From the NCBI GenBank assembly GCA_024699395.1, contig JAILPU010000137.1, positions 1-6,031 on the forward strand: a DNA stretch of 6,031 nt. The letters run 5' to 3'. Positions 1-5,510 of the stretch are shown here, piece by piece. Positions within the stretch are counted from its first letter, which is position 1. Each line of letters begins with the position of its first letter. The notes under the pieces are model-generated. The model ran no database searches. It saw only the letters and a list, made by a program, of their open reading frames with translations, and was not told the DNA's origin. This stretch comes from Lachnospiraceae bacterium. Its GTDB lineage: Bacteria; Bacillota; Clostridia; Lachnospirales; Lachnospiraceae. Both the position numbers and the translations under genes were made by a program.

Positions 1-1248
1 CATGTTTACGGCCAGCAAACCGATTCACCTTTGAACGATTTGATTGACGAATTCAACAATACAATAGGAGCCAAAGAAGGAATACGGATTAAGGTAACAA
101 ATGTTTCAAACACAAGTGAGATACATGAGGCTGTGCTTAGGTGTGCCAATAATGAGCCGGGCGCAGGAGCGTTGCCTGATCTGTTTATTTCCTATCCCAA
201 AACTGTGGTGGCCATGTCCGACAGAGATATTTTGGTGGATTTCAATGATTATTTTTCCGAAGAAGAGCTGGGAGAATATACATCGGAATTTATCGATGAG
301 GGTAGGATTGACGACAGACTTCTTGTTTTCCCTGTGGCCAAGTCTACGGAGATAATGTTTGTTAACAAAACTCTCTTTGACAGGTTTAAGGATGAGTGCA
401 ATGTTTCCTATGAGGACCTTACCACATGGGAATCTCTGCTTGCTGTTTGCGAGCTTTATTATAAGTGGACCGATGACATGACACCTGATATTGAAAAAGA
501 CGGAAAGAGCATGCTGGTTCATGACTACTGGTTTGATTACTTCCAGGTGGGTGTAACCTCTTTGGGGGATGAATTCTTTTCCGAGGACGGCGTGAAAACA
601 GGAGACACCTTTAAAAGGGCATTTGACACCATGTCCGGAGCGGCTGTTACCGGTGGAGTGTGGCTTAAGGAAGGTTTTGCCACCGAGCCCTTAAGAACCG
701 GAGATGCTATCGTCAGCGTGGCTTCCAGCGCCAGTGTTCTTTATTATGATGACAAGGTTACTTATTCGGATAATTCATCGGAGGATGTGGAGATAATCGC
801 CATGCCCGCACCTTTTTTTGAGGACGGGAAGAAGCTTGTAATGCAGCGTGGAGCCGGCATGTGCATGGTGAAATCCGATAAGAAAAAGGAAGAGGCGGGA
901 GTCAGATTTATTAAATGGCTCACTGAGCCCGAGACCAATCTCAGATTTGTTACGGCTCTTGGCTACATGCCTGTAACTGATAAGGCTTTTGAGGAATTGC
1001 CCAAGGCCTGCGAAGAGATTGAATCTCCTAAGTATAAAAGCCTTTATGAGGCCTATGTAAAGACAAACGAGGAATATGAGTACTACAATATGCCCCTTTT
1101 GGACTATTATCTTGATACCGAGAGCATGTTTGAAAGTGAATTGAGGAGTATTTTCAGGGGTGCATATGAAAAATATGACGGTAATAATCTTGTGATGCTG
1201 GAAAACGATTCATACAAAAGACTGAAGGACAGTCTTAAATCGAGATAG
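1..1248 (+). CDS. ABC transporter extracellular solute-binding protein, family 1 (5' end cut by window)
   Basis: This is probably the lipid-anchored sugar- or polyol-binding subunit of an ABC importer, acting outside the membrane. The open frame runs in phase from base 1, starting HVYGQQTDSPLNDLIDEFNN, which is the usual first strand and helix of mature family 1 binding proteins (UgpB/MalE-like). The TTG at 31 is therefore an internal Leu codon, and the signal peptide and lipobox Cys lie upstream of the window. Of the 415 residues visible, later family-like segments are PDLFISYPKT, the hinge region around FPVAKSTEIMFVNKTLF, and RFIKWLTEPETNLRF followed by GYMPVTDKAF near the C-terminus. The stop TAG is 5 bases before the next start, so the two genes are cotranscribed. 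No permease or ATPase genes are seen, so the protein may act as a ligand-presenting partner of the downstream membrane regulator rather than only in transport. The substrate cannot be read from sequence. Confidence 0.9.
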   Translation, partial: HVYGQQTDSPLNDLIDEFNNTIGAKEGIRIKVTNVSNTSEIHEAVLRCANNEPGAGALPDLFISYPKTVVAMSDRDILVDFNDYFSEEELGEYTSEFIDEGRIDDRLLVFPVAKSTEIMFVNKTLFDRFKDECNVSYEDLTTWESLLAVCELYYKWTDDMTPDIEKDGKSMLVHDYWFDYFQVGVTSLGDEFFSEDGVKTGDTFKRAFDTMSGAAVTGGVWLKEGFATEPLRTGDAIVSVASSASVLYYDDKVTYSDNSSEDVEIIAMPAPFFEDGKKLVMQRGAGMCMVKSDKKKEEAGVRFIKWLTEPETNLRFVTALGYMPVTDKAFEELPKACEEIESPKYKSLYEAYVKTNEEYEYYNMPLLDYYLDTESMFESELRSIFRGAYEKYDGNNLVMLENDSYKRLKDSLKSR

Positions 1249-1253
1249 ATAAT

Positions 1254-2837
1254 ATGAAAAATGTTATAAGATTTACCGAATTAATGGATGTGCTGTTCCA
1301 CGGCAGCCTTACACTGAAAAGAAGAGTGCTGGCATATCTTGCTTCCATCCTTTTGGTAACCCTCGGGCTTATTTTCGTTATGTTCTTTTTTCCCGGTTTT
1401 TGGGGCAGGGGAAAGATTGGCGTAAGAAATATGTTAAACGCCAGGCTTGAGACTGTACATGAGAGTATTTCCGAGAGAATAGAGCTTATGGAGGGGTATA
1501 CCCTTAATCTTTCACGCCAGCTCCAAAAGACCATAGATTACAATCTTGGATTAAAAACAGGCGTTACGGAATTAAACGGTGACGGGGACGCTATTCTTGA
1601 GCTTGAAAACGAGATGTACGGTGATCTCAACGCTTTTCTTTTGGTAAGCGGTTCGAGCGGTATTTTTGCAGTTTTGGATACCACAGCAGGAAACGGTGGC
1701 GTTCAAGATAATTACGAGAAGGCGGGGCTGTATCTCAGAAGAGCAAATGCGACGGAGAGAGCTATCATTCCCAAGATTAATCTGTATCGAGGGAATGCCG
1801 AAGTTGCAAGACAGAGGGGAATAGAGCTTAATACCAACTGGGACATGGAATTCGGCCTGGAAAAGTTTGAAGAATACAATAGACTGATTGAGTCAACTAA
1901 AGATCTCCCCGACAGTATCTACTGGTCCGAGCGCAAAGATATTGCAGACAGCTGGGAGAGCGCAATGCTTTTGGGGATTCCTGTGGTAAACTCCAAGGGT
2001 GACGACTACGGCGTATGCGGTTTTGAATTCAGTGATGCGTATTTTGCCGGACAATATCCTTCTTTTGAAAGCAACATGGGAACAGTAATTACTGTTCTGG
2101 CACCTGTGTCCGAGGGAAAACTTCTTGCAGGAAAAGGCCTTGTGGGTAATACGGAAGGTGTCTGGTTTGATAAAGAGGGGGACCTTGATATCAACGAGGG
2201 CAGGCTTTTTACATATTCAGGCAAAAACGATACCTACATTGGGCTTCAGAAGGAGACCGGTATTAGGAGCACTGACGGCAATAAATGGGTAGTGGCACTT
2301 TTGATACCCAAAAGTCAGTGCATGAGATATGTAACAAATACAAGAATTCAGCTTTTTATAGTGGTAATCTTGTTCGTGGTGCTTATGATACTTGCCTGCG
2401 GATATCTGACCCACAGATTTATCACTCCCATAACCAACAGCATCAGGGCATTAAGAAACAATGAAGAACCTGATGGGGATTTCGCTTCTGTAAAAGAGCT
2501 TGATGAGTTAAGGGCATTTATAGCTGCCGAGAAGAAGAAAAGCCAGATTGATGCCCTGCCCTCCAATATCGAAGAAATGCTCATCGCTTTTGAAAAGAAG
2601 GTTGAAACCCTTACACCCACCGAGAAAACCCTTTTATCTTACTACGCCGAGGGCTTTTCCATGGAAGAGTGTGCCCGTGAAATGTTCATAAGTGAGCTGA
2701 CCGTCAAGAAGCACAATACCAATCTCAACAAAAAACTTGAGGTCACTTCCAGAAGTCAGCTCATGGTATATATAGAATTATTTGAGAGAGCGGACCGCTT
2801 GGACAAATTGCTGGGAAAAGACCACACTGAGGAATAA
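1254..2837 (+). CDS. Membrane-anchored LuxR-family one-component transcriptional regulator
   Basis: A 527-residue predicted one-component sensor and DNA-binding regulator. A short cytoplasmic N-terminus is followed by a transmembrane segment at about 24-47, an extracellular domain at about 50-360, a second transmembrane segment at about 364-386 (LFIVVILFVVLMILACGYL), a short HAMP-like linker (TPITNSIRAL, 391-400) and a LuxR/GerE helix-turn-helix at about 452-510. The helix-turn-helix shows the expected LTPTEKTLLSYYAEG, the scaffold MEECAREMFIS, and recognition-helix region SELTVKKHNTNLNKKLEV. The extracellular part, with an N-terminal helix and mixed alpha/beta sequence, resembles a double Cache sensor by architecture only. 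There is no kinase or receiver domain. The gene starts 5 bases after the solute-binding protein gene with only a weak ribosome site, which suggests translational coupling. Inference: it reads the ligand, or the loaded binding protein, and controls nearby transport or catabolic genes. Topology and HTH are well supported; the signal is unknown. Confidence 0.88.
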   Translation: MKNVIRFTELMDVLFHGSLTLKRRVLAYLASILLVTLGLIFVMFFFPGFWGRGKIGVRNMLNARLETVHESISERIELMEGYTLNLSRQLQKTIDYNLGLKTGVTELNGDGDAILELENEMYGDLNAFLLVSGSSGIFAVLDTTAGNGGVQDNYEKAGLYLRRANATERAIIPKINLYRGNAEVARQRGIELNTNWDMEFGLEKFEEYNRLIESTKDLPDSIYWSERKDIADSWESAMLLGIPVVNSKGDDYGVCGFEFSDAYFAGQYPSFESNMGTVITVLAPVSEGKLLAGKGLVGNTEGVWFDKEGDLDINEGRLFTYSGKNDTYIGLQKETGIRSTDGNKWVVALLIPKSQCMRYVTNTRIQLFIVVILFVVLMILACGYLTHRFITPITNSIRALRNNEEPDGDFASVKELDELRAFIAAEKKKSQIDALPSNIEEMLIAFEKKVETLTPTEKTLLSYYAEGFSMEECAREMFISELTVKKHNTNLNKKLEVTSRSQLMVYIELFERADRLDKLLGKDHTEE

Positions 2838-2865
2838 CCCCGTAAAATCAAGGAAAACAGCAATC

Positions 2866-2880
2866 TACTACCGGGTAGTA
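2866..2880. promoter_or_regulatory. Palindromic candidate operator, TACTACC-G-GGTAGTA
   Basis: A perfect 7-base inverted repeat around one central base lies 29 bases after the stop of the LuxR-type regulator gene. Its right part, ACCGGGTAGTATAT, recurs exactly at 2907-2920, 37 bases downstream. Dyads of this size suit a dimeric helix-turn-helix protein, and the adjacent regulator is the obvious candidate binder. The pairing of site and regulator is inference. Confidence 0.5.
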
Positions 2881-2906
2881 TATTGCGAAAACAGGGGATA
2901 TTTGCC

Positions 2907-2920
2907 ACCGGGTAGTATAT
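2907..2920. promoter_or_regulatory. Second candidate operator half-site (direct repeat of 2870-2883)
   Basis: ACCGGGTAGTATAT matches 2870-2883 at all 14 positions but lacks the left TACT arm, so it is a palindrome on one side only. It ends just where a -35 element would be for the extended -10 at 2938-2946, the usual place for an activator that contacts RNA polymerase directly. Function is inferred from position. Confidence 0.42.
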
Positions 2921-2937
2921 ATTTTTCCCAATAAATC

Positions 2938-2946
2938 TGATACTAT
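2938..2946 (+). promoter_or_regulatory. Candidate extended -10 promoter, TGATACTAT
   Basis: TGA followed by TACTAT (2941-2946) fits the extended -10 form TGn-TATAAT with one mismatch in the hexamer. The -35 position, about 2918-2923, reads TATATT and is poor, as expected for an activator-dependent promoter. Transcription would start near 2953 and meet the terminator at 3000-3029, giving a transcript of only about 77 bases unless the terminator is read through. Confidence 0.4.
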
Positions 2947-2999
2947 TTCACTGTGTGATAGGACAGATAAGTCTTATGAGTATAGGGAGATAGTTCTTT

Positions 3000-3029
3000 A
3001 AAAAGAGGCCGCCGAAACGGTCTCTTTTT
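3000..3029 (+). terminator. Intrinsic terminator
   Basis: A 12-base-pair stem pairs AAAAAGAGGCCG (3000-3011) with CGGTCTCTTTTT (3018-3029), with one G-U pair and a 6-base loop (CCGAAA), and the right arm ends in a T-run. It can end the transcript of the binding-protein/regulator operon, 163 bases beyond the last stop, or of a short RNA from the promoter at 2938. The matching A-run on the left means it could also work on the minus strand. Confidence 0.8.
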
Positions 3030-3112
3030 GTATTTCAAGGGAAATTGTTATGCGACTGTAATGTAACCGCGTCAGACTAAAAAGCCACAGGGGGCATTTT
3101 TCATAAATAACC

Positions 3113-3129
3113 GTTAAAATATGTATGAA
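3113..3129. repeat. 17-base direct repeat, copy 1
   Basis: GTTAAAATATGTATGAA is identical to 3183-3199, 70 bases downstream. This copy is flanked by an imperfect inverted repeat, ACCGTTAA (3110-3117) and TTAACCGGT (3133-3141). It lies upstream of the candidate traX promoter and may be a regulator site or the remnant of a small duplication. Confidence 0.7.
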
Positions 3130-3149
3130 TGGTTAACCGGTACATGGGA

Positions 3150-3155
3150 TATAAT
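3150..3155 (+). promoter_or_regulatory. Candidate -10 box (TATAAT) for traX
   Basis: A consensus TATAAT lies 67 bases upstream of the traX start, between the two 17-base repeats. The -35 position at 17 bases spacing (GAATGG, 3127-3132) is weak. Transcription would start near 3162, leaving a leader of about 60 bases that contains repeat copy 2. Confidence 0.4.
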
Positions 3156-3182
3156 CTCAATTAATCCGTTGGCATATTAATT

Positions 3183-3199
3183 GTTAAAATATGTATGAA
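3183..3199. repeat. 17-base direct repeat, copy 2
   Basis: An exact second copy of 3113-3129. It spans the in-frame ATG at 3195, which is an argument that this ATG is not the traX start. Its TGTTAAAAT (3182-3190) also resembles an extended -10. Confidence 0.7.
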
Positions 3200-3208
3200 C
3201 GTAAAAAA

Positions 3209-3215
3209 AGGGGAG
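3209..3215 (+). promoter_or_regulatory. Ribosome binding site deciding the traX start at 3222
   Basis: AGGGGAG lies 6 bases before the ATG at 3222, an ideal spacing. The in-frame ATG at 3195 has no purine-rich site in front of it and lies inside a repeat, so 3222 is chosen. Confidence 0.75.
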
Positions 3216-3221
3216 AGAAGG

Positions 3222-4232
3222 ATGGAGAGCACCAAAAGGATTTCATTTACAGGATCCGATATTAAAATACTGGCCTGTATCATAATGCTTATAGACCATA
3301 TAGCGGCTGTCGTGATACTTCCCATGATAAGAGCCGGGAAGGTGCCGGAATGGGTAAATGGGATTGCGGGACTTATAAACAGCCTTACAGGAGCCGAAGT
3401 CAGAGGAATTAAGGTTTTCGAAATAGTGTACTGGATTGGAAGACTTATAGGAAGGCTGGCGTTTCCCATCTTTGCGTTTCTTTTGGTGGAGGGCTTTATC
3501 CATACCAAGGATTTTGTAAAATATCAGGCGTTATTAATTTTGTTTGCAATCCTCAGCGAGCCTGTATTTGCATTGGCTTTTTACAATGTGAGCGATATAA
3601 AACTGGCGAGGTCCCATAATGTATTTTTAACCCTTTTGTGCGGGCTTGTGGTTATGTATTGTTTGAAAGCCGTGGATGAACACAAGATTTTCGGAGGATT
3701 GGGATTCCTCTACGGACCGGCTCTAATATTTGTGGGCATTACCGCATTCAGCCTTTTTATGAGATGGGAGCCCGGGGGATTTATAAAAGATACGTTTTTT
3801 AACGGCGAGGATCTTCCTTTTTGGACCTTTATAAAGTTTGCGTTGATATGCGGCATTATCATTATGATGCTGGGATTTGGCCTTACCAAGAACCTGTCCA
3901 ATGAGGTTATTGCAGGGACCGCCCTTAAACTTATTGCAATTGAGACCGGTGTAATGATATGTGAGCTTTTGAAAACCGATTACGGCGGAGGCGGAGTTCT
4001 GGTAATAGTAATCTTTTACCTTTTAAGAAAACGACAAAAAACCAAGAACATGCTTACACCCATGTTACTTACGGTTAAGAACGGATTTGAGGTAACCACT
4101 TTCTTGGATATCCCCATTCTTATGAGATATAACGGAAAGAGGGGGCTTAAACTGAAATATGTTTTCTATATTTTTTATCCCCTTCATCTTATTATCCTGC
4201 ATTGCATTAAAAATTTGTGCATTATGGAGTAG
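3222..4232 (+). CDS. TraX family membrane protein
   Basis: A 336-residue polytopic membrane protein of the TraX family. In the F plasmid TraX acetylates the N-terminus of pilin; the role of chromosomal Firmicutes homologues is not established, so acyl transfer at the membrane is only a family-based guess. Family hallmarks are the N-terminal FTGSDIKILACIIMLIDHIA (9-28), RLIGRLAFPIFAFLLVEGF (74-92) with HT after it, SHNVFLTLLCGL (131-142), DYGGGGVLVIVIFYLL (253-268), and the C-terminal signature YNGKRGLKLKYVFYIFYPLH (303-322). About eight hydrophobic segments are visible. Length exceeds the roughly 240 residues common in the family, mainly through the loops at about 38-66 and 180-200 and the stretch at 270-298. 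It appears intact and has its own promoter and a strong ribosome site. No pilin, relaxase or other conjugation gene is near. A longer start at 3195 is possible but not favoured. Confidence 0.88.
   Translation: MESTKRISFTGSDIKILACIIMLIDHIAAVVILPMIRAGKVPEWVNGIAGLINSLTGAEVRGIKVFEIVYWIGRLIGRLAFPIFAFLLVEGFIHTKDFVKYQALLILFAILSEPVFALAFYNVSDIKLARSHNVFLTLLCGLVVMYCLKAVDEHKIFGGLGFLYGPALIFVGITAFSLFMRWEPGGFIKDTFFNGEDLPFWTFIKFALICGIIIMMLGFGLTKNLSNEVIAGTALKLIAIETGVMICELLKTDYGGGGVLVIVIFYLLRKRQKTKNMLTPMLLTVKNGFEVTTFLDIPILMRYNGKRGLKLKYVFYIFYPLHLIILHCIKNLCIME
4193..4222. repeat. Imperfect direct repeat, copy 1 (inside the traX 3' end)
   Basis: TATCCTGCATTGCATTAAA followed by TGTGCAT aligns with 4251-4276 at 24 of 26 positions, with a 4-base gap (AATT, 4212-4215). 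This copy encodes part of the last dozen residues of TraX. Confidence 0.55.
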
Positions 4233-4250
4233 ACGTGCACCAAAGATTGC

Positions 4251-4276
4251 TATCCTGCATTTCATCAAATGTGCAT
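4251..4276. repeat. Imperfect direct repeat, copy 2 (after traX)
   Basis: This partial copy of the traX 3' end lies 19 bases after its stop. The offset is 58 bases, not a multiple of three, so the matching peptide (ILHFIK against ILHCIK in TraX) is in another frame and has no start. It looks like a local duplication or the scar of a lost insertion. Confidence 0.5.
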
Positions 4277-4289
4277 ATTTAATGATCAA

Positions 4290-4367
4290 AGCGAATGCTT
4301 TTCATTTGGGGTCGCGACCCGGTTGAGCTCGCGAAGCGTGTGAAATTGCAGAAGGTGGCATTTCGCT
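4290..4367. repeat. GC-rich dyad-rich element, candidate interspersed palindromic repeat or structured RNA
   Basis: About 78 bases of unusual composition in an AT-rich spacer. It contains a perfect 12-base palindrome GGGTCGCGACCC (4309-4320), a second TCGCGA (4329-4334), a hairpin CGAATG/CATTTG (4292-4297 with 4303-4308, one G-U pair), and a hairpin with arms GAAAT-t-GC (4342-4349) and GCATTTC (4358-4364). The outer ends, AGCGAATGC (4290-4298) and GCATTTCGCT (4358-4367), also pair with one bulge. There is no T-run after it, so it is not a standard terminator for traX. Nature and function are unknown. Confidence 0.4.
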
Positions 4368-4386
4368 GTGTCTATATAAAAAAACA

Positions 4387-4415
4387 TGGATAAAATATAG
4401 AGATTATAGTATACT
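4387..4415 (+). promoter_or_regulatory. Candidate promoter of the hydrolase-CPCC gene
   Basis: TGGATA (4387-4392, four of six matches to TTGACA) and TATACT (4410-4415) are 17 bases apart. Transcription would begin near 4422, leaving a leader of about 27 bases before the ATG at 4449. The -10 sits in a 10-base palindrome TAGTATACTA (4407-4416). Confidence 0.5.
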
Positions 4416-4436
4416 AAAACAAGATGGTTTGTGATT

Positions 4437-4443
4437 AGAGGAG
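4437..4443 (+). promoter_or_regulatory. Ribosome binding site deciding the start at 4449
   Basis: AGAGGAG lies 5 bases before the ATG at 4449. An in-frame GTG at 4431 would put this site inside the coding region and has no site of its own. Confidence 0.8.
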
Positions 4444-4448
4444 ACGAT

Positions 4449-5276
4449 ATGAAAAAACTGGCAGTGTTTTTTCCGGGGGTGGGATATACGATATCACGCC
4501 CGCTTTTGTACTATTCCCGCAGATTGTGCATGCAGCACGGATATGAAATAAAGGATGTGTCCTATCATGGCTTTGAACCCATCGGCAAAGGCGACTACGA
4601 TATGATGTTCAAGGCGTATGAGAAGGCATTTGATGAGGCCTGTAAGCAACTTGAGGATGTGGATTGGGGAAAATACCGGGAGGTACTTTTCGTATCCAAG
4701 AGCGTGGGTACCGATGTGGCAGCCTGCGTGGACAAGAAATATGATATCGGTGCTAAACATATTATGTTTACCCCTACCAAGCTGACCTTCAGCCATGATG
4801 CTTTCCCCCAAAAGGCTACTGTTTTCGGTGGAACCGGGGATGACTGGGCGCCTGTGGATTATATCAGGGAAATATGTGAAAAGAAAGGCTACAAGCTTCA
4901 CGAAATCAAGGGTGGCAATCATTCCCTTGAGATAAAGGATGTACGCGAGGATATTAAGAACCTTAAGCATATAATGGAACATGTTGAGGAGTGCGTTGAG
5001 AGCGCAAAGCACAAGGAGAAAAACAACTCCGGCAAGCACCCTTGCCCTTGTTGCGGATGCCTGACTTATCCGGTTGTACCCGCAAAGGAAGCCGGATTTA
5101 TATGTCCCGTATGTTTTTGGGAGAACGATCTTTATATAAAGAATGAGGAAGAGCCCAGCGATGCCAATAAAGGGCTCACATTAAAAGAGGCAAAGAGGAA
5201 TTATCTCGATTGGGGGGCATCAGATTTGAAGCTCAAGAAGTACGTGAGAAAGCCTCTGCCCGATGAGATACCATAA
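4449..5276 (+). CDS. Alpha/beta-hydrolase-like domain fused to a CPCC cysteine-rich domain
   Basis: A 275-residue soluble protein, no signal peptide. Residues 1 to about 182 look like a small alpha/beta hydrolase: an N-terminal strand KKLAVFFPGVGYTISRPLLYYS, a nucleophile elbow SKSVGT with Ser85 (the first Gly of GxSxG replaced by Ser83), an acidic site in GGTGDDWAP (Asp131/Asp132) and a final GGNHSLE with His158, in the right order for a Ser-Asp-His triad. Residues 183-196 are a charged linker. Residues 197-262 match the Cys_rich_CPCC family: HPCPCCGC (Cys199, 201, 202, 204), then CPVCFWEND (Cys219, Cys222), then a SDANKGLTLKEAKRNY helix and WGASD. The cysteines probably bind zinc. CPCC domains are often stand-alone short proteins, so the fusion is notable. 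Substrate unknown; an esterase or serine hydrolase activity is an inference from the triad. Own promoter and strong ribosome site. Confidence 0.82.
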   Translation: MKKLAVFFPGVGYTISRPLLYYSRRLCMQHGYEIKDVSYHGFEPIGKGDYDMMFKAYEKAFDEACKQLEDVDWGKYREVLFVSKSVGTDVAACVDKKYDIGAKHIMFTPTKLTFSHDAFPQKATVFGGTGDDWAPVDYIREICEKKGYKLHEIKGGNHSLEIKDVREDIKNLKHIMEHVEECVESAKHKEKNNSGKHPCPCCGCLTYPVVPAKEAGFICPVCFWENDLYIKNEEEPSDANKGLTLKEAKRNYLDWGASDLKLKKYVRKPLPDEIP

Positions 5277-5277
5277 T

Positions 5278-5393
5278 GTGAAGAGATGAAAAACCTCTGC
5301 ACCATGAGTGAAGAGATGAAAAACTTCTGCACCATGAGTGAAGAGATGAAAAACCTCTGCACCAAGTGGGAAAAGTAAGATATGATTTTCACC
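5278..5393. repeat. Tandem repeat array, 30-base period, about 4 units
   Basis: Three near-identical 30-base units begin at 5278, 5308 and 5338. Each begins GTGAAGAGATGAAAAAC and ends CTGCACC with ATGA joining to the next; unit 2 has one C-to-T change. A fourth, decayed unit with the same length fills 5364-5393 and keeps only the TTCACC end. The array starts right at the TAA stop of the CPCC gene (5274-5276) and stays in its reading frame, each unit encoding MSEEMKNLCT or a variant. Confidence 0.85.
5286..5378 (+). other. Small repeat-encoded open frame, 30 codons, doubtful
   Basis: ATG at 5286 opens a frame to TAA at 5376-5378 made almost only of the 10-residue repeat MSEEMKNLCT and ending KWEK. 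It is in phase with the upstream CPCC gene and would be added to that protein if its stop were read through. GAAGAG directly touches the ATG and is too close to be a good ribosome site. Most likely an incidental product of the repeats. Confidence 0.2.
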
Positions 5394-5510
5394 ATGAGTT
5401 CTGAGTTTGAAACGAGGGACAAAAACTGCACTATGAGTATCAGGTGTAAATTGAGGAAAAATCTTTACATAAAGAAACATCATAATGTGAAACGAGGGAG
5501 AAAGCGTTGC
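5394..5510. repeat. Degenerate repeats continuing the array, 39-base period, 3 units
   Basis: Three 39-base units, 5394-5432, 5433-5471 and 5472-5510, follow the 30-base array. Units 1 and 3 share GAAACGAGGGA at the same position and end in CTGCACT or GTTGCAAT; units 1 and 2 both begin ATGAGT. The third unit supplies both the GAGGGAG ribosome site and the TTG start of the metallophosphoesterase gene. The units are clearly related to the 30-base family by their ATGAGT start and TGCAC end. Confidence 0.55.
5494..5500 (+). promoter_or_regulatory. Ribosome binding site deciding the TTG start at 5507
   Basis: GAGGGAG lies 6 bases before TTG at 5507. The next in-frame start, ATG at 5525, has no such site, so the TTG is preferred. 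The site is part of the last unit of the repeat array. Confidence 0.65.

Noticed and set aside
31..33. TTG at 31 as the start of the solute-binding protein
   Set aside because: The frame is open from base 1 and the residues before it (HVYGQQTDSP) already belong to the mature protein; no ribosome site precedes it.
106..522. 138-residue minus-strand open frame
   Set aside because: It is antisense to the solute-binding protein gene and shows no recognisable domain.
3079..3101. Second terminator AAAAAGCC/GGCATTTTT
   Set aside because: Only three G-C pairs, with a bulged A before the T-run and a loop of six bases; too weak to annotate next to the strong terminator at 3000-3029.
3195..3221. ATG at 3195 as the traX start
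   Set aside because: It lies inside a 17-base repeat, lacks a ribosome site and adds residues not found in the family; the ATG at 3222 has AGGGGAG at good spacing.
4431..4448. GTG at 4431 as the start of the hydrolase-CPCC gene
   Set aside because: The AGAGGAG site at 4437-4443 clearly serves the ATG at 4449.
4494..5039. 181-residue minus-strand open frame
   Set aside because: It is antisense to the hydrolase-CPCC gene, whose domains are recognisable; its peptide resembles no family and it has no ribosome site.
5278..5393. CRISPR array
   Set aside because: The 30-base units are directly adjacent with no unique spacers, and no cas genes are present.
5201..5483. Minus-strand open frames over the tandem repeats, with repeated hydrophobic peptides
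   Set aside because: They are the reverse reading of the DNA repeats, in two overlapping frames, without start signals.
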